DNA of 64,000 nucleotides from Bacillus wiedmannii. GTDB lineage: Bacteria > Bacillota > Bacilli > Bacillales > Bacillaceae_G. Made by a program: the position numbers and the translations under genes. The DNA is taken from positions 62,001 through 126,000 of the forward strand of contig NZ_LOBC01000104.1 of assembly GCF_001583695.1 (NCBI RefSeq), in the 5' to 3' direction. This document shows, piece by piece, positions 28,762 to 38,090 of the stretch (the first letter of the stretch is position 1; every line of letters begins with the position of its first letter). The notes below the pieces were generated by a model. The model was not told where the DNA came from. It worked only from the letters and a program-made list of their open reading frames with translations, and searched no databases.

Positions 28762-30690
28762 ATGAAAGAAACCTTGAAATCACAATTTCAAAATGTGCGT
28801 TTCACTGTATTCGTAGCTTTAGCTTTATGGCTGAAGACGTATCTTATTACACGCACAAGCTTTGATTTAAAACTTGAATCTTTCATGCAAGAATTCATTT
28901 TATTCCTTAGCCCATTAGCAGCATCATTACTGCTTGTTGGTCTTGCATTATTTGCAAAAGGGAAAAAACGTAACTATATAGCACTTGGAATTAATTTTGT
29001 TTTAACAATCGTTCTTGTTGGTAACGTAATGTTCTACGGATTCTACAATGACTTCGTTACTTTACCAGTACTAGGACAAACATCTAACTTTGGAAGTTTA
29101 GGTTCTAGTGTGAAAGAATTGTTTAACTACAAAATTATCCTTGCATTTGCTGATATTATTGTATTCTTCATTTTATTGAAGAAGATGAAGAATTTTGCAC
29201 CGACAGAACGTGTAGCACGCCCAATGCGTTCCCTATACTTCGTGTCAACAGTTGCTATTTTCTTCGCAAACTTAGGACTTGCAGAAGCTGAGCGTCCTGA
29301 ACTATTAACACGTTCATTCGACCGCGTTATGCTTGTTAAAAACTTAGGTTTATATGTACACCAAGTGTATGATCTTGGCTTACAAGCAAAATCAAGTTCA
29401 CAAAAAGCTTTTGCTGACGGTAGTAAATTACAGGAAACAGAGAACTACGTAAAAACAACGCAAAGCAAACCAGATCCAAATATGTTTGGTACGGCAAAAG
29501 GGAAAAACGTAATTGTTGTCTCTCTTGAGTCATTACAAACATTCTTAATTGGTGCAACAGTTAACGGACAAGAAGTTACACCATTCTTAAACCAATTTAC
29601 GAAAGAAAGTTATTACTTTGATAACTTCTTCCATCAAACTGGGCAAGGAAAAACATCTGATGCTGAATTCTTAGTAGATACTTCAATGTATCCACTAGAC
29701 CGTGGTGCTGTATTCTTCACACACGGTAATAACGAATATACAGCAACTCCAGAAATTTTACGTGAGCAAGGATACCATACATCAGTATTCCACGCGAACA
29801 ACGCAACATTCTGGAACCGTAACATTATGTATCCGGCACTTGGTTATGATCGTTACTACAACGAGCTTGACTACAAGATTACGCCAGAAACGAAATTGAA
29901 TTGGGGATTAAAAGATATCGAATACTTCGATCAATCTATCGATATGTTAAAAGAAGTGAAGCAACCGTTCTATACTCGCTTCCTTACTTTAACAAACCAT
30001 TACCCATTCACTTATGATGACAGCACGAAATTAATCGATGAATACAATTCTGGTGATGGCGTATTTGACCGTTACATGGTAACTGCTCGCTATTTAGACG
30101 AAGCAATGAAACACTTTATTGAACGTCTAAAAGCAGAAGGTATTTACGACAACTCAGTTATCGTATTCTACGGTGATCACTACGGTATTTCTGAAAACCA
30201 TAACCGTGCAATGGCACAGTTCTTAGGAAAAGAAGAAATCACTGCATTTGACCATATGAACTTACAAAAAACACCGATGTTTATTCACGTTCCAGGTCAA
30301 AAAGAAGGTAAAACAATTTCAAAACCAACTGGTGAAATTGACATTAAACCAACAATTCTAAACTTACTTGGTGTAGATTCTACGAATCAAGTTCAATTTG
30401 GTCATGATGTATTCTCACCTGATAATAAAGGATTCGTTGTTCTTCGTGACGGTAGCTTCATTACAGATAAGTACATGTACACGAACAGTACATTCTACGA
30501 CCGTACTACTAGCGAAGTTGTACAATTACCAAAAGAAGAATCTCAACCACTCATTGATCGTGCCCAAAATGAATTGAACATGTCTGACAAAATCATTGAA
30601 GGTGACTTACTTCGCTTCTCTGAAAGTAATAAGACCAAAACTGGTGAAGTAAAGACAGCTATTAAAGAAGAAAAGAAGAGCGCTGAGTAA
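28762..30690 (+). CDS. ltaS: Lipoteichoic acid synthase LtaS family
   Basis: 642 residues. Five N-terminal membrane segments (about 15-190) are followed by an extracytoplasmic sulfatase-fold domain. GQGKTSDAEF contains the catalytic Thr298 (T300 in S. aureus LtaS); FYGDHYGISENHN and the HPF/NHYPF stretch hold metal ligands. It polymerises glycerol phosphate from phosphatidylglycerol onto a glycolipid anchor. B. cereus-group genomes have several paralogues (LtaS, YfnI, YqgS, YvgJ types); this one could be the main synthase or a primase. AAAGGGTGG precedes the ATG. Confidence 0.88.
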   Translation: MKETLKSQFQNVRFTVFVALALWLKTYLITRTSFDLKLESFMQEFILFLSPLAASLLLVGLALFAKGKKRNYIALGINFVLTIVLVGNVMFYGFYNDFVTLPVLGQTSNFGSLGSSVKELFNYKIILAFADIIVFFILLKKMKNFAPTERVARPMRSLYFVSTVAIFFANLGLAEAERPELLTRSFDRVMLVKNLGLYVHQVYDLGLQAKSSSQKAFADGSKLQETENYVKTTQSKPDPNMFGTAKGKNVIVVSLESLQTFLIGATVNGQEVTPFLNQFTKESYYFDNFFHQTGQGKTSDAEFLVDTSMYPLDRGAVFFTHGNNEYTATPEILREQGYHTSVFHANNATFWNRNIMYPALGYDRYYNELDYKITPETKLNWGLKDIEYFDQSIDMLKEVKQPFYTRFLTLTNHYPFTYDDSTKLIDEYNSGDGVFDRYMVTARYLDEAMKHFIERLKAEGIYDNSVIVFYGDHYGISENHNRAMAQFLGKEEITAFDHMNLQKTPMFIHVPGQKEGKTISKPTGEIDIKPTILNLLGVDSTNQVQFGHDVFSPDNKGFVVLRDGSFITDKYMYTNSTFYDRTTSEVVQLPKEESQPLIDRAQNELNMSDKIIEGDLLRFSESNKTKTGEVKTAIKEEKKSAE

Positions 30691-30708
30691 TCTCAGCCTC
30701 TTTTTTTT
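30682..30708 (+). terminator. Intrinsic terminator of ltaS
   Basis: GCTGAG-TAAT-CTCAGC overlaps the stop codon and is followed by CTCTTTTTTTT. Confidence 0.8.
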
Positions 30709-30710
30709 AT

Positions 30711-31012
30711 ATTTCTCCATACAATCACTTATATTCATTAACTTTAACATTACATAACCTTTACCAAATATTCACATAGAATTAATGAAACATCTCTATA
30801 ATAAAATATGTAAGCAAGGTTCTATATATTTCTTATCTCTCATCTGTAATAAGATCCCTTAAAGAAATATATGAATCGTTTATTTCTACTTTCTTATAAT
30901 TGTCTTTCACTATGTTTTGTTTCCATACACAAAACATTCAATAAGACGATGTCCCTATGAAAGATAGCTACCCTCCTTGTGCAGCATTCCATCAGAATGT
31001 TGCTTTTTTTTA
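30711..31012 (+). ncRNA. Possible small RNA ending in an orphan terminator
   Basis: About 300 bases with no reading frame, ending in a good terminator (GCAGCATTC-CATCA-GAATGTTGC then nine T, 30982-31013) that belongs to neither neighbour: ltaS already ends in its own terminator and dat begins later. A TATAAT at about 30797 could be its -10 box. This layout suggests a small transcript, or a leader with premature termination. It is tentative. Confidence 0.3.
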
Positions 31013-31209
31013 TTCAAAAGCAGGATTCTTATTTCTCATTTTCGAATTTGTATATACAAAATGCTGTAAATCATTACTACTTCTCTACCATTTACAAATA
31101 CATATACGTCATATGTAAAGAAGTACTCACATAGAAATTACTATAGTGATTTTTATTCCGAATGAAAGCTTCACTTTACTTATGCACTTACGAAAGGATG
31201 GGACGGAAA

Positions 31210-32082
31210 TTGGCATATGAAAGATTTGTACTATGGAATGATGCAGTTATTGATACAACAAAACATCGCGCGTACATAGAACTTGAAGAAAGAGGCTTGC
31301 AGTTTGGAGATGGTGTCTACGAAGTTATTCGCCTATATAAAGGAAACTTTCACTTATTAGATCCGCATATCACAAGATTATATCGCTCCATGGAAGAAAT
31401 AGAATTATCACTCCCTTTCTCAAAAGCAGAACTTATTATCCTACTTTACAAACTAATTGAAAATAATAATTTCTACGAAGATGGAACGATTTATTTACAA
31501 GTATCTCGTGGTGTACAAGCTCGTACCCACACATTCTCATATGACGTCCCTCCTACAATCTATGCCTATATTACGAAGAAAGAAAGACCAGCGTTATGGA
31601 TTGAATATGGTGTACGTGCTATATCAGAACCAGATACGCGCTGGCTACGCTGTGATATCAAATCATTAAATTTATTACCCAATGTATTAGCCGCTACGAA
31701 AGCTGAACGTAAAGGTTGTAAAGAGGCTCTTTTCGTACGAAATGGTACTGTAACTGAGGGAAGCTATTCTAATTTCTTTCTCATAAAAAACGGAACTCTC
31801 TACACACATCCAGCCAATCACCTTATTTTAAATGGCATCATTCGTCAGTATGTCCTTTCTTTAGCGAAAACCCTTCGCATTCCGGTAAAAGAAGAACTGT
31901 TTAGCATTCGCGATGTTTATCAAGCGGATGAATGTTTCTTTACAGGAACGACGATTGAAATTTTGCCGATGACTCACCTTGATGGAACTGCCATCCAAGA
32001 TGGTCAAGTTGGCCCTATCACAAAAATGTTGCAAAGATCCTTTTCTCAAAGCTTGTTACAATCCAATATGTCATCTTCTTAA
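31210..32082 (+). CDS. dat: D-amino acid transaminase
   Basis: 290 residues, fold-type IV PLP enzyme. RGLQFGDGVYEVIRLYKG, RGVQARTH (substrate carboxylate clamp), DIKSLNLLPNVLA with the PLP-binding Lys, and ECFFTGTTIEILPM are all as in Bacillus D-alanine aminotransferase. It interconverts D-alanine and D-glutamate, needed for peptidoglycan. The start is placed at the TTG at 31210, giving LAYERFVLWN, the family start; AGGATGGGACGG precedes it. In-frame ATGs upstream (31198, 31162) are less well placed. Next to an LTA synthase and a wall hydrolase, it belongs to an envelope neighbourhood. Confidence 0.92.
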   Translation: MAYERFVLWNDAVIDTTKHRAYIELEERGLQFGDGVYEVIRLYKGNFHLLDPHITRLYRSMEEIELSLPFSKAELIILLYKLIENNNFYEDGTIYLQVSRGVQARTHTFSYDVPPTIYAYITKKERPALWIEYGVRAISEPDTRWLRCDIKSLNLLPNVLAATKAERKGCKEALFVRNGTVTEGSYSNFFLIKNGTLYTHPANHLILNGIIRQYVLSLAKTLRIPVKEELFSIRDVYQADECFFTGTTIEILPMTHLDGTAIQDGQVGPITKMLQRSFSQSLLQSNMSSS

Positions 32083-32131
32083 ACACGAATAATTTCTAAC
32101 CTTTCTACATTCAATATATGTATTTAAATGG

Positions 32132-32166
32132 AAATCAAGGTGTAATTTATGCCTTGATTTTTTCTT
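32132..32166 (+). terminator. Intrinsic terminator of dat
   Basis: AAATCAAGG...CCTTGATTT stem followed by TTTTTC. Confidence 0.8.
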
Positions 32167-32203
32167 GTAATCTTTTTGTCATATTCAGATTCCCGCATAA
32201 GTC

Positions 32204-32232
32204 TTGACAGTAATCGACATGCTCTTTAGAAT
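32204..32232 (+). promoter_or_regulatory. Sigma-A promoter of the NlpC/P60 gene
   Basis: TTGACA, 17 bases, TAGAAT: a near-perfect housekeeping promoter 60 bases before the coding start. Confidence 0.8.
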
Positions 32233-32291
32233 TTTTAACAGTTGGTAAATATTTCTTAACTACATTACAGACAGAAAGGAATCGACAAATT

Positions 32292-34019
32292 ATGAAAAAA
32301 TACCTTGCCGGTCTTGCGGCAGTGTCTGTAGCAGGAGGAGCAGCACCTACACTTGATAGTGTTCAAGCTGCCCCTGAACAAAATACACAAAAAGCTGCTA
32401 CAACTGTCCAAGCTTCTGCATCAAACAGCTCATCTTATACGGTAAACGCTAGTGTATTACATGTTCGTGCAGGATCAAGTACTTCTCACGACATCATCTC
32501 TCGCGTTTATAACGGTCAATCACTAAACGTGATTGGCGAAGAAAATGGTTGGTTCAAAATTAACATTAATGGAAAAACAGGCTTTGTTAGCGGTGAATTT
32601 GTATCAAAAAATGGTGCAAGCAATTCCAATGTAAGTACAACAGGTGGAAACAATAAAGTTACTGCTGATGTATTACGTGTACGTACCGCTCCTAACACTT
32701 CTAGTTCTGTTTCAGGACGTGTATATGAAGGACAAGCATTAAACGTAATTGGTCAAGAAAATGGTTGGGTGAAAATCAACCATAATGGACAAGTTGGCTA
32801 TGTAAGTGGCGAATTCGTATCTGGTGTTTCTTCTAATGCAGGTTCTTCAAACAACAATACGAATAATAACAACCAAGAATCTGTAAAACCAGCAAGCGGA
32901 AACTATACAGTAAATGTATCTTCCCTTCGTGTTCGTACAGGTCCTAGCACTTCTCACACAACTGTAGGGTCTGTTACAAAAGGACAAGTCGTACAAGTTG
33001 TTGGCGAAGTTCAAGATTGGTTCAAAATCAATTACGCTGGACAAGCTGCTTACGTAAGCAAAGACTACGTAACAAAAGGCGGTTCTAGCGACAACGTTAC
33101 ACAAGGTAACAAACAAGAACAAAATAATAATGTAACCGTTCAAACTGGTGGTACTTACGTTGTTAACGCAACATCTCTACGCGTTCGTACAGGCCCTGCT
33201 GCTTACCATAGTGTAATTGGTGGCGTGTTAAATGGGACTACATTAAACGTAGTTGGATCTGAAAACGGTTGGTTTAAAGTAAACTATCAAGGAAAAACAG
33301 GTTTCGTTAGTAGCGAGTTTGTAAAATTCGTTAAAGGTGGCACTGCTACTCCTGAACAGCCAAAACAACCTGATCAAGGTGCAATTGGCAACTACTACAT
33401 TAATGCTTCTGCCTTAAACGTACGTAGCGGCGAAGGTACAAATTATAGAATCATAGGGGCACTTCCACAAGGACAGAAGGTTCAAGTAATCTCTGAAAAC
33501 TCTGGATGGAGCAAAATTAACTACAACGGTCAAACTGGTTACATCGGAACACGTTACCTTTCTAAAACACCAGTTGGTGGCGCAGTAGATAATAAGCCTA
33601 ACAACAACCAAAATAACAATCAAAACAATAACAACAATAATACAGGCAATAATAGTGGTGATAGTTCTTCCATACTTGCATATGCAAAAGGAATGCAAGG
33701 CGTACCATACGTTTGGGGTGGTACTTCTGCTACTGGTGTTGACTGCAGTGGTTACATCTACCACGTATTTAAGAAATTTGGTCATAACATTAGTCGTCAA
33801 AGTGTTGCAGGATATTGGAGTAGCCTACCACAAACTTCAAGTCCACAACCAGGTGACTTAATTTATTTCAAAGATACTTATAAAGCAGGTCCTTCTCATA
33901 TGGGTATTTACCTTGGAGGCGGATCATTTATCCAAGCCGGAGATAAAGGTGTAGCAATCGCTTCATTAAGTAACTCTTATTGGAAGAGCCATTTCTTAGG
34001 ATACACGAAAGCACCTTAA
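32292..34019 (+). CDS. Secreted five-SH3b NlpC/P60 wall endopeptidase
   Basis: 575 residues. The signal peptide ends about at VQAAP (residue 27). Five bacterial SH3 (SH3b) repeats follow at about 48-108, 118-172, 200-260, 285-343 and 360-418, each with VRxG/A...N/GW(F/V)KI(N)...G(F/Y)V. An Asn-rich linker (NNNQNNNQNNNNNN) leads to the NlpC/P60 domain (about 455-575) with the catalytic Cys in VDCSGY and His in SHMGIY. The third active-site position lies in FIQAGD, a Gln where many relatives have His. It would cut the D-gamma-Glu to diaminopimelate bond in stem peptides. AGAAAGGA precedes the ATG. Confidence 0.92.
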   Translation: MKKYLAGLAAVSVAGGAAPTLDSVQAAPEQNTQKAATTVQASASNSSSYTVNASVLHVRAGSSTSHDIISRVYNGQSLNVIGEENGWFKININGKTGFVSGEFVSKNGASNSNVSTTGGNNKVTADVLRVRTAPNTSSSVSGRVYEGQALNVIGQENGWVKINHNGQVGYVSGEFVSGVSSNAGSSNNNTNNNNQESVKPASGNYTVNVSSLRVRTGPSTSHTTVGSVTKGQVVQVVGEVQDWFKINYAGQAAYVSKDYVTKGGSSDNVTQGNKQEQNNNVTVQTGGTYVVNATSLRVRTGPAAYHSVIGGVLNGTTLNVVGSENGWFKVNYQGKTGFVSSEFVKFVKGGTATPEQPKQPDQGAIGNYYINASALNVRSGEGTNYRIIGALPQGQKVQVISENSGWSKINYNGQTGYIGTRYLSKTPVGGAVDNKPNNNQNNNQNNNNNNTGNNSGDSSSILAYAKGMQGVPYVWGGTSATGVDCSGYIYHVFKKFGHNISRQSVAGYWSSLPQTSSPQPGDLIYFKDTYKAGPSHMGIYLGGGSFIQAGDKGVAIASLSNSYWKSHFLGYTKAP

Positions 34020-34030
34020 TTAATAGTTTC

Positions 34031-34061
34031 AAAGCCTTCTAGATTACTAGAAGGCTTTTTT
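34031..34061 (+). terminator. Intrinsic terminator
   Basis: AAAGCCTTCTAG-ATTA-CTAGAAGGCTTT followed by TTTT. The ~300 bases after it, up to the nucleoside transporter, are AT-rich and hold no other feature I can support. Confidence 0.9.
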
Positions 34062-34366
34062 TAGTATATGTCACCCAATATCCCCGAAAAAATAATGTAT
34101 CTATTTCCCTATTTCATACACTATATTCTACAAAAACAATCCATAACGTTATCATAATGTATATTTTCACATAAAAAACATAACCTATTTCATGTTTAAT
34201 CATTTTATATGTGTTTTTTTAAAGAATTTTCTTTTTATTTAAACTTTTCGTTAGACGTTTGACCTCCGATGTCCATTATGATAAGTTACTTAAGATGTTA
34301 TATTCGTAAACGTATAGACAACTGGTTTATACACTTTTTTTACTATGAGGAAGGAGCATACACTGC

Positions 34367-35578
34367 ATGAATCTTTTATGGGGAATTGGCGGCGTGATTG
34401 GAGTATTAGCAATTGCTTTCTTACTATCTTCCAACCGCAAAGCTATTAATTGGCGCACAATTTTAATCGCGCTAGCATTACAAATGTCATTTTCATTTAT
34501 CGTATTACGATGGGATGCCGGAAAAGCAGGTTTAAAATACGCTGCAGATGGCGTTCAAGGATTAATTAATTTTTCTTACGAGGGAATTAAGTTCGTTGCT
34601 GGGGATTTAGTCAACGCAAAAGGCCCTTGGGGATTTGTTTTCTTCATTCAAGCACTACTTCCAATCGTATTTATTAGTTCATTAGTTGCAATCTTATATC
34701 ATTTCGGTATTATGCAGAGATTTGTTAGTGTCGTTGGTGGCGCATTAAGTAAACTTCTTGGAACTTCTAAAGCTGAAAGTTTAAACTCAGTAACAACTGT
34801 ATTTTTAGGACAAACTGAAGCTCCAATCTTAATTAAACCTTACTTAGCACGTTTAACAAATAGTGAATTCTTCACTATTATGGTAAGCGGTATGACAGCT
34901 GTTGCCGGATCAGTTCTTGTCGGCTATGCAGCAATGGGTATTCCGTTAGAACACTTATTAGCAGCAGCAATTATGGCAGCTCCATCAAGTTTATTAATCG
35001 CGAAACTAATTATGCCAGAAACAGAAAAAGTAGATAATAACGTTGAACTTTCTACAGAACGTGAAGATGCAAACGTTATTGACGCAGCGGCACGTGGTGC
35101 ATCTGAAGGTATGCAACTTGTTATTAACGTAGCAGCAATGTTAATGGCTTTCATCGCATTAATCGCTTTATTAAATGGCTTATTAGGATGGGTTGGTTCT
35201 TGGTTCGATATTAAACTGAGCCTTGATTTAATCTTCGGCTACTTACTATCACCATTTGCAATCTTAATCGGTGTTTCTCCTGGTGAAGCTATACAAGCAG
35301 CAAGCTTTATCGGTCAAAAACTTGCAATCAACGAATTCGTTGCATACGCAAACTTAGGACCACACATGGCAGAGTTCTCTGCAAAAACAAATTTAATTTT
35401 AACATTCGCAATCTGTGGATTCGCAAACTTCTCTTCTATCGCAATTCAATTAGGTGTAACAGGAACGTTAGCTCCTACTCGCCGTAAACAAATTGCACAG
35501 TTAGGGATTAAAGCAGTTATCGCTGGTACATTAGCAAACTTCTTAAATGCAGCAGTTGCAGGTATGATGTTCCTATAA
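34367..35578 (+). CDS. Concentrative nucleoside transporter NupC family
   Basis: 403 residues, CNT family. TVFLGQTEAPILIKPYL and FTIMVSGMTAVAGSVLVGYAAMGIP are the family signatures, with NLGPHMAEFSAKTNLILTFAICGFANF near the C terminus. It imports nucleosides with protons or sodium. Bacillus genomes carry several copies with purine or pyrimidine preference, which cannot be told here. AAGGAGC precedes the ATG. Confidence 0.9.
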   Translation: MNLLWGIGGVIGVLAIAFLLSSNRKAINWRTILIALALQMSFSFIVLRWDAGKAGLKYAADGVQGLINFSYEGIKFVAGDLVNAKGPWGFVFFIQALLPIVFISSLVAILYHFGIMQRFVSVVGGALSKLLGTSKAESLNSVTTVFLGQTEAPILIKPYLARLTNSEFFTIMVSGMTAVAGSVLVGYAAMGIPLEHLLAAAIMAAPSSLLIAKLIMPETEKVDNNVELSTEREDANVIDAAARGASEGMQLVINVAAMLMAFIALIALLNGLLGWVGSWFDIKLSLDLIFGYLLSPFAILIGVSPGEAIQAASFIGQKLAINEFVAYANLGPHMAEFSAKTNLILTFAICGFANFSSIAIQLGVTGTLAPTRRKQIAQLGIKAVIAGTLANFLNAAVAGMMFL

Positions 35579-35587
35579 AATGACGCA

Positions 35588-35620
35588 AAGTCTCCTCTTT
35601 CTAAAGAGGGGGCTTTTTAT
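35588..35620 (+). terminator. Intrinsic terminator
   Basis: AAAGTCTCCTCTTT and AAAGAGGGGGCTTT pair with a small loop, then TTTAT. Confidence 0.8.
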
Positions 35621-35843
35621 TATATGTTGTATATTTTTTCGGTATATATTAAATACTTTATGCTTAAATATAAGAACATTATGATACAATAATTAGTAAG
35701 TCTGTTTATTTTTTCTTGCAAAAGAGAGATACTACTTGTTGTTGCTCTCCAAAATAACCTAGTCATCCGGTCTATTTCTTAATAATTGCGCATACTACAA
35801 GTATCCTTGCATGAATTGAATTACCTTTAAGGAGGAAAGTTTT

Positions 35844-36599
35844 GTGAAAAATAACTTCTATAAAGTCCTCTCTATGTGGATTTTACAAATTTTATTTTAT
35901 TTTACAACTGTACATGTAACGCAATATGAGCATGCTCTCATTTTTACAATTATATATGTAATTGTTAATGTACTATTTCTATTATTAACTGATAAAACCG
36001 CATTTGTTCTTTTTATATTAGCAACCATTACTTCGGTATTCTATCTGTTCTACCAAGCATGGCTTTACTTATGGAGTACATCAGAACAATGGGAATACAT
36101 TATTACTCACTTCCTAATGGCAGCAAACTTCTTCATCGTATATATCTCCACTCATTTATTAAAGAAGGTTATTCATGAAAATAAAGAATTAACCGAACGT
36201 GTGAGAATATTAGAACAATACATTGGAGAATCAAAATTATTAACAAGACAAGAATTCGAAAGACGACAAGCATTATTAATCACTGCAATGAATCGTCGTA
36301 ATGAAACAGGTGTTATTATTTACTTTGATTTCAATTCCTTTAGTAAATATACAAAGGAAAGTGTTATGAACCGTGTAGCTTCATTATTAGTTGAAACGAT
36401 AAGAGATGACTTTGATCTTGCTGCTGAATACGATAATAATAAGCTAGTTATTTTATTACAAAACACAAATGAAGCCGGTGCTGACATTGTAATGAACCGT
36501 CTAAAGCCAAAAATGGAGCAATGGCTTGCTGCTGAAGCGATCCAAGATATACAAATTTCACGCGAGCAAATTGGGAACAAAGGAAAGACGTTATTATGA
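35844..36599 (+). CDS. Membrane protein with degenerate GGDEF (YdaK-like)
   Basis: 251 residues. Four membrane segments (about 10-115) are followed by a short coiled stretch (KKVIHENKELTERVRILEQ) and a GGDEF-like domain (about 140-245). The signature GGDEF is replaced by DNNKL, so no diguanylate cyclase activity is expected. The I-site region reads RDDFD, close to but not exactly RxxD spacing. The design resembles YdaK of B. subtilis and PssE of Listeria, c-di-GMP receptors that switch on an exopolysaccharide synthase. It starts with GTG behind AAGGAGGA and overlaps the glycosyltransferase gene by four bases (ATGA), so the two are translationally coupled. Confidence 0.6.
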   Translation: MKNNFYKVLSMWILQILFYFTTVHVTQYEHALIFTIIYVIVNVLFLLLTDKTAFVLFILATITSVFYLFYQAWLYLWSTSEQWEYIITHFLMAANFFIVYISTHLLKKVIHENKELTERVRILEQYIGESKLLTRQEFERRQALLITAMNRRNETGVIIYFDFNSFSKYTKESVMNRVASLLVETIRDDFDLAAEYDNNKLVILLQNTNEAGADIVMNRLKPKMEQWLAAEAIQDIQISREQIGNKGKTLL

Positions 36600-37897
36600 T
36601 GACACTCGTTATACTGCTTTTATTCCTTCTGTTTTGCGTACTCGTTTTTTGGATTAGTATCACATTTTCGATTAAGTATATACTTATCTTTACAGCCTTT
36701 CTATTCTCTGCCTTACTTGTTTACTATTCTTTCTTAACACTCGCAGGTTTAGTTCACCGAAATAGTAAACGAAAAGATCGTACGCTAGAACATTATCCAA
36801 GCGTCGACATTTTAATACCAGCCCACAATGAAGGGGTCGTTATTAAAGATACTTTAGAGGCGATGGCAAAGATTGAATATCCAGGTAAACTAACTGTTTA
36901 TTTATTAAACGATAACTCTCAAGATGAGACACCTGAAATTGGTGACGATTTTGACAAAGCTTATGCTCATATTCGTCACATTCGTGTTCCGGCGGGTGAA
37001 CCAAAAGGGAAATCGCGTGTATTAAACTATGGTCTTAGTATTTCAGATGGTGAATACTTCTGTGTGTATGATGCAGATAACCAGCCTGAACCACATGCAC
37101 TGCGAACGCTTGTTGAACACGCTGAAACAACCGAGGATGCTGTTGGAGCTGTTGGTCACGTTCGTACTGTAAATGAAAACAGAAACTGGCTAACACGAAT
37201 GATTTCATTAGAATTTCAAATCTTCCAGCTCCTTATGCAATCAGGACGCTGGTTACTATTCCAAACAGGTTCACTAACAGGAACAAATATGCTTCTTCGT
37301 CGCTCTGCATTAGAAGAACTTGGCGGCTATGACCCGTATGCAATTGCAGAAGACGCTGAATTAACATTACGAATTACACAAAAAGGCTATCTCTTACCGA
37401 TCGTCCCAGAATCGATTACATGGGAACAAGAACCTGAGCATTTAAAAATCCTTATTAAGCAGCGTACACGTTGGCTCCAAGGGAACTTGTACATTTTAGA
37501 AAAAATGTTTTCTTCCTTAAGTTTCTTTAAAGGAAAACTTCTCGTCCATTCCTTACAACAAGTTTTAGTGTATGTTGTATTTTGGCTATTCTTAATCATC
37601 TCGAACGTTTGGTTTGTAATTGGGTTACTCGGGATATTCCAAATTCAATATAGCATTCCGCTACTATTTATGTGGTATGTCGCATATATTACATATGTTT
37701 CTCAATTATTTAGTGCCCAGAGTGTGGAACGAACCTTTACACCAACTAATATTTTTATTAGTGTTATCATGTACTTTACGTACGCACAGCTCTTTACGTA
37801 CTTATTCATTCGCAGCTTAATTTTATACTTACGTGCAAAGAGCAAAAAACAAGTCATTGGCTGGGATAAAACAGTTCGATTCAAAAAAGAAAAGTAA
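36596..37897 (+). CDS. Processive GT2 glycosyltransferase (YdaM/BcsA-like)
   Basis: 433 residues. Two N-terminal membrane segments, a GT-A catalytic domain with DILIPAHNEG, the DxD-type DADN, the AEDAELTLR acceptor-site Asp, and QRTRW (the Q(Q/R)xRW motif of processive synthases), then three to four membrane segments. It would polymerise a beta-linked polysaccharide from UDP-sugars across the membrane, like cellulose, hyaluronan or PNAG synthases. Coupling to the degenerate GGDEF protein suggests control by c-di-GMP. No polysaccharide deacetylase or BcsB-like gene follows. Confidence 0.8.
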   Translation: MMTLVILLLFLLFCVLVFWISITFSIKYILIFTAFLFSALLVYYSFLTLAGLVHRNSKRKDRTLEHYPSVDILIPAHNEGVVIKDTLEAMAKIEYPGKLTVYLLNDNSQDETPEIGDDFDKAYAHIRHIRVPAGEPKGKSRVLNYGLSISDGEYFCVYDADNQPEPHALRTLVEHAETTEDAVGAVGHVRTVNENRNWLTRMISLEFQIFQLLMQSGRWLLFQTGSLTGTNMLLRRSALEELGGYDPYAIAEDAELTLRITQKGYLLPIVPESITWEQEPEHLKILIKQRTRWLQGNLYILEKMFSSLSFFKGKLLVHSLQQVLVYVVFWLFLIISNVWFVIGLLGIFQIQYSIPLLFMWYVAYITYVSQLFSAQSVERTFTPTNIFISVIMYFTYAQLFTYLFIRSLILYLRAKSKKQVIGWDKTVRFKKEK

Positions 37898-37901
37898 AAC
37901 T

Positions 37902-37931
37902 TTAATCAGTGGGAGTTCTCCCACTGATTTT
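37902..37931. repeat. Palindromic repeat (ATCAGTGG family), copy 2
   Basis: AATCAGTGGGAG and CTCCCACTGATT form a strong hairpin directly after the glycosyltransferase, followed by TTTTATTTT, so it also works as its terminator. The leading ACTTTAATCAGTGG is identical to copy 3 at 47461. Confidence 0.7.
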
Positions 37932-37946
37932 TATTTTGTAAATAAA

Positions 37947-37981
37947 AATCAGCACAGAGCGCCGTATGCTCTGTGCTGATT
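37947..37981. terminator. Second stem-loop after the glycosyltransferase
   Basis: A 14-bp stem (AATCAGCACAGAGC and its complement) with a seven-base loop and A/T flanks. It may stop transcription from either side. Confidence 0.65.
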
Positions 37982-38090
37982 TATTGCCGTATAAATTATA
38001 TATATCAGACAATACCCCTTAGCTGAAAGTAATTTCACGTCCATCCCCCAACGAACGATTGACCTTCATTTATATACGAAAAAGTGATTG

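Noticed and set aside
28653-28865. Small upstream frame before ltaS
   Set aside because: It overlaps the ltaS ribosome site and start, has no convincing ribosome site and ends inside ltaS.
33414-33800. Minus-strand 128-codon frame opposite the NlpC/P60 gene
   Set aside because: Low-complexity Thr/Val-rich composition is a shadow of the SH3b and Asn-rich coding sequence.
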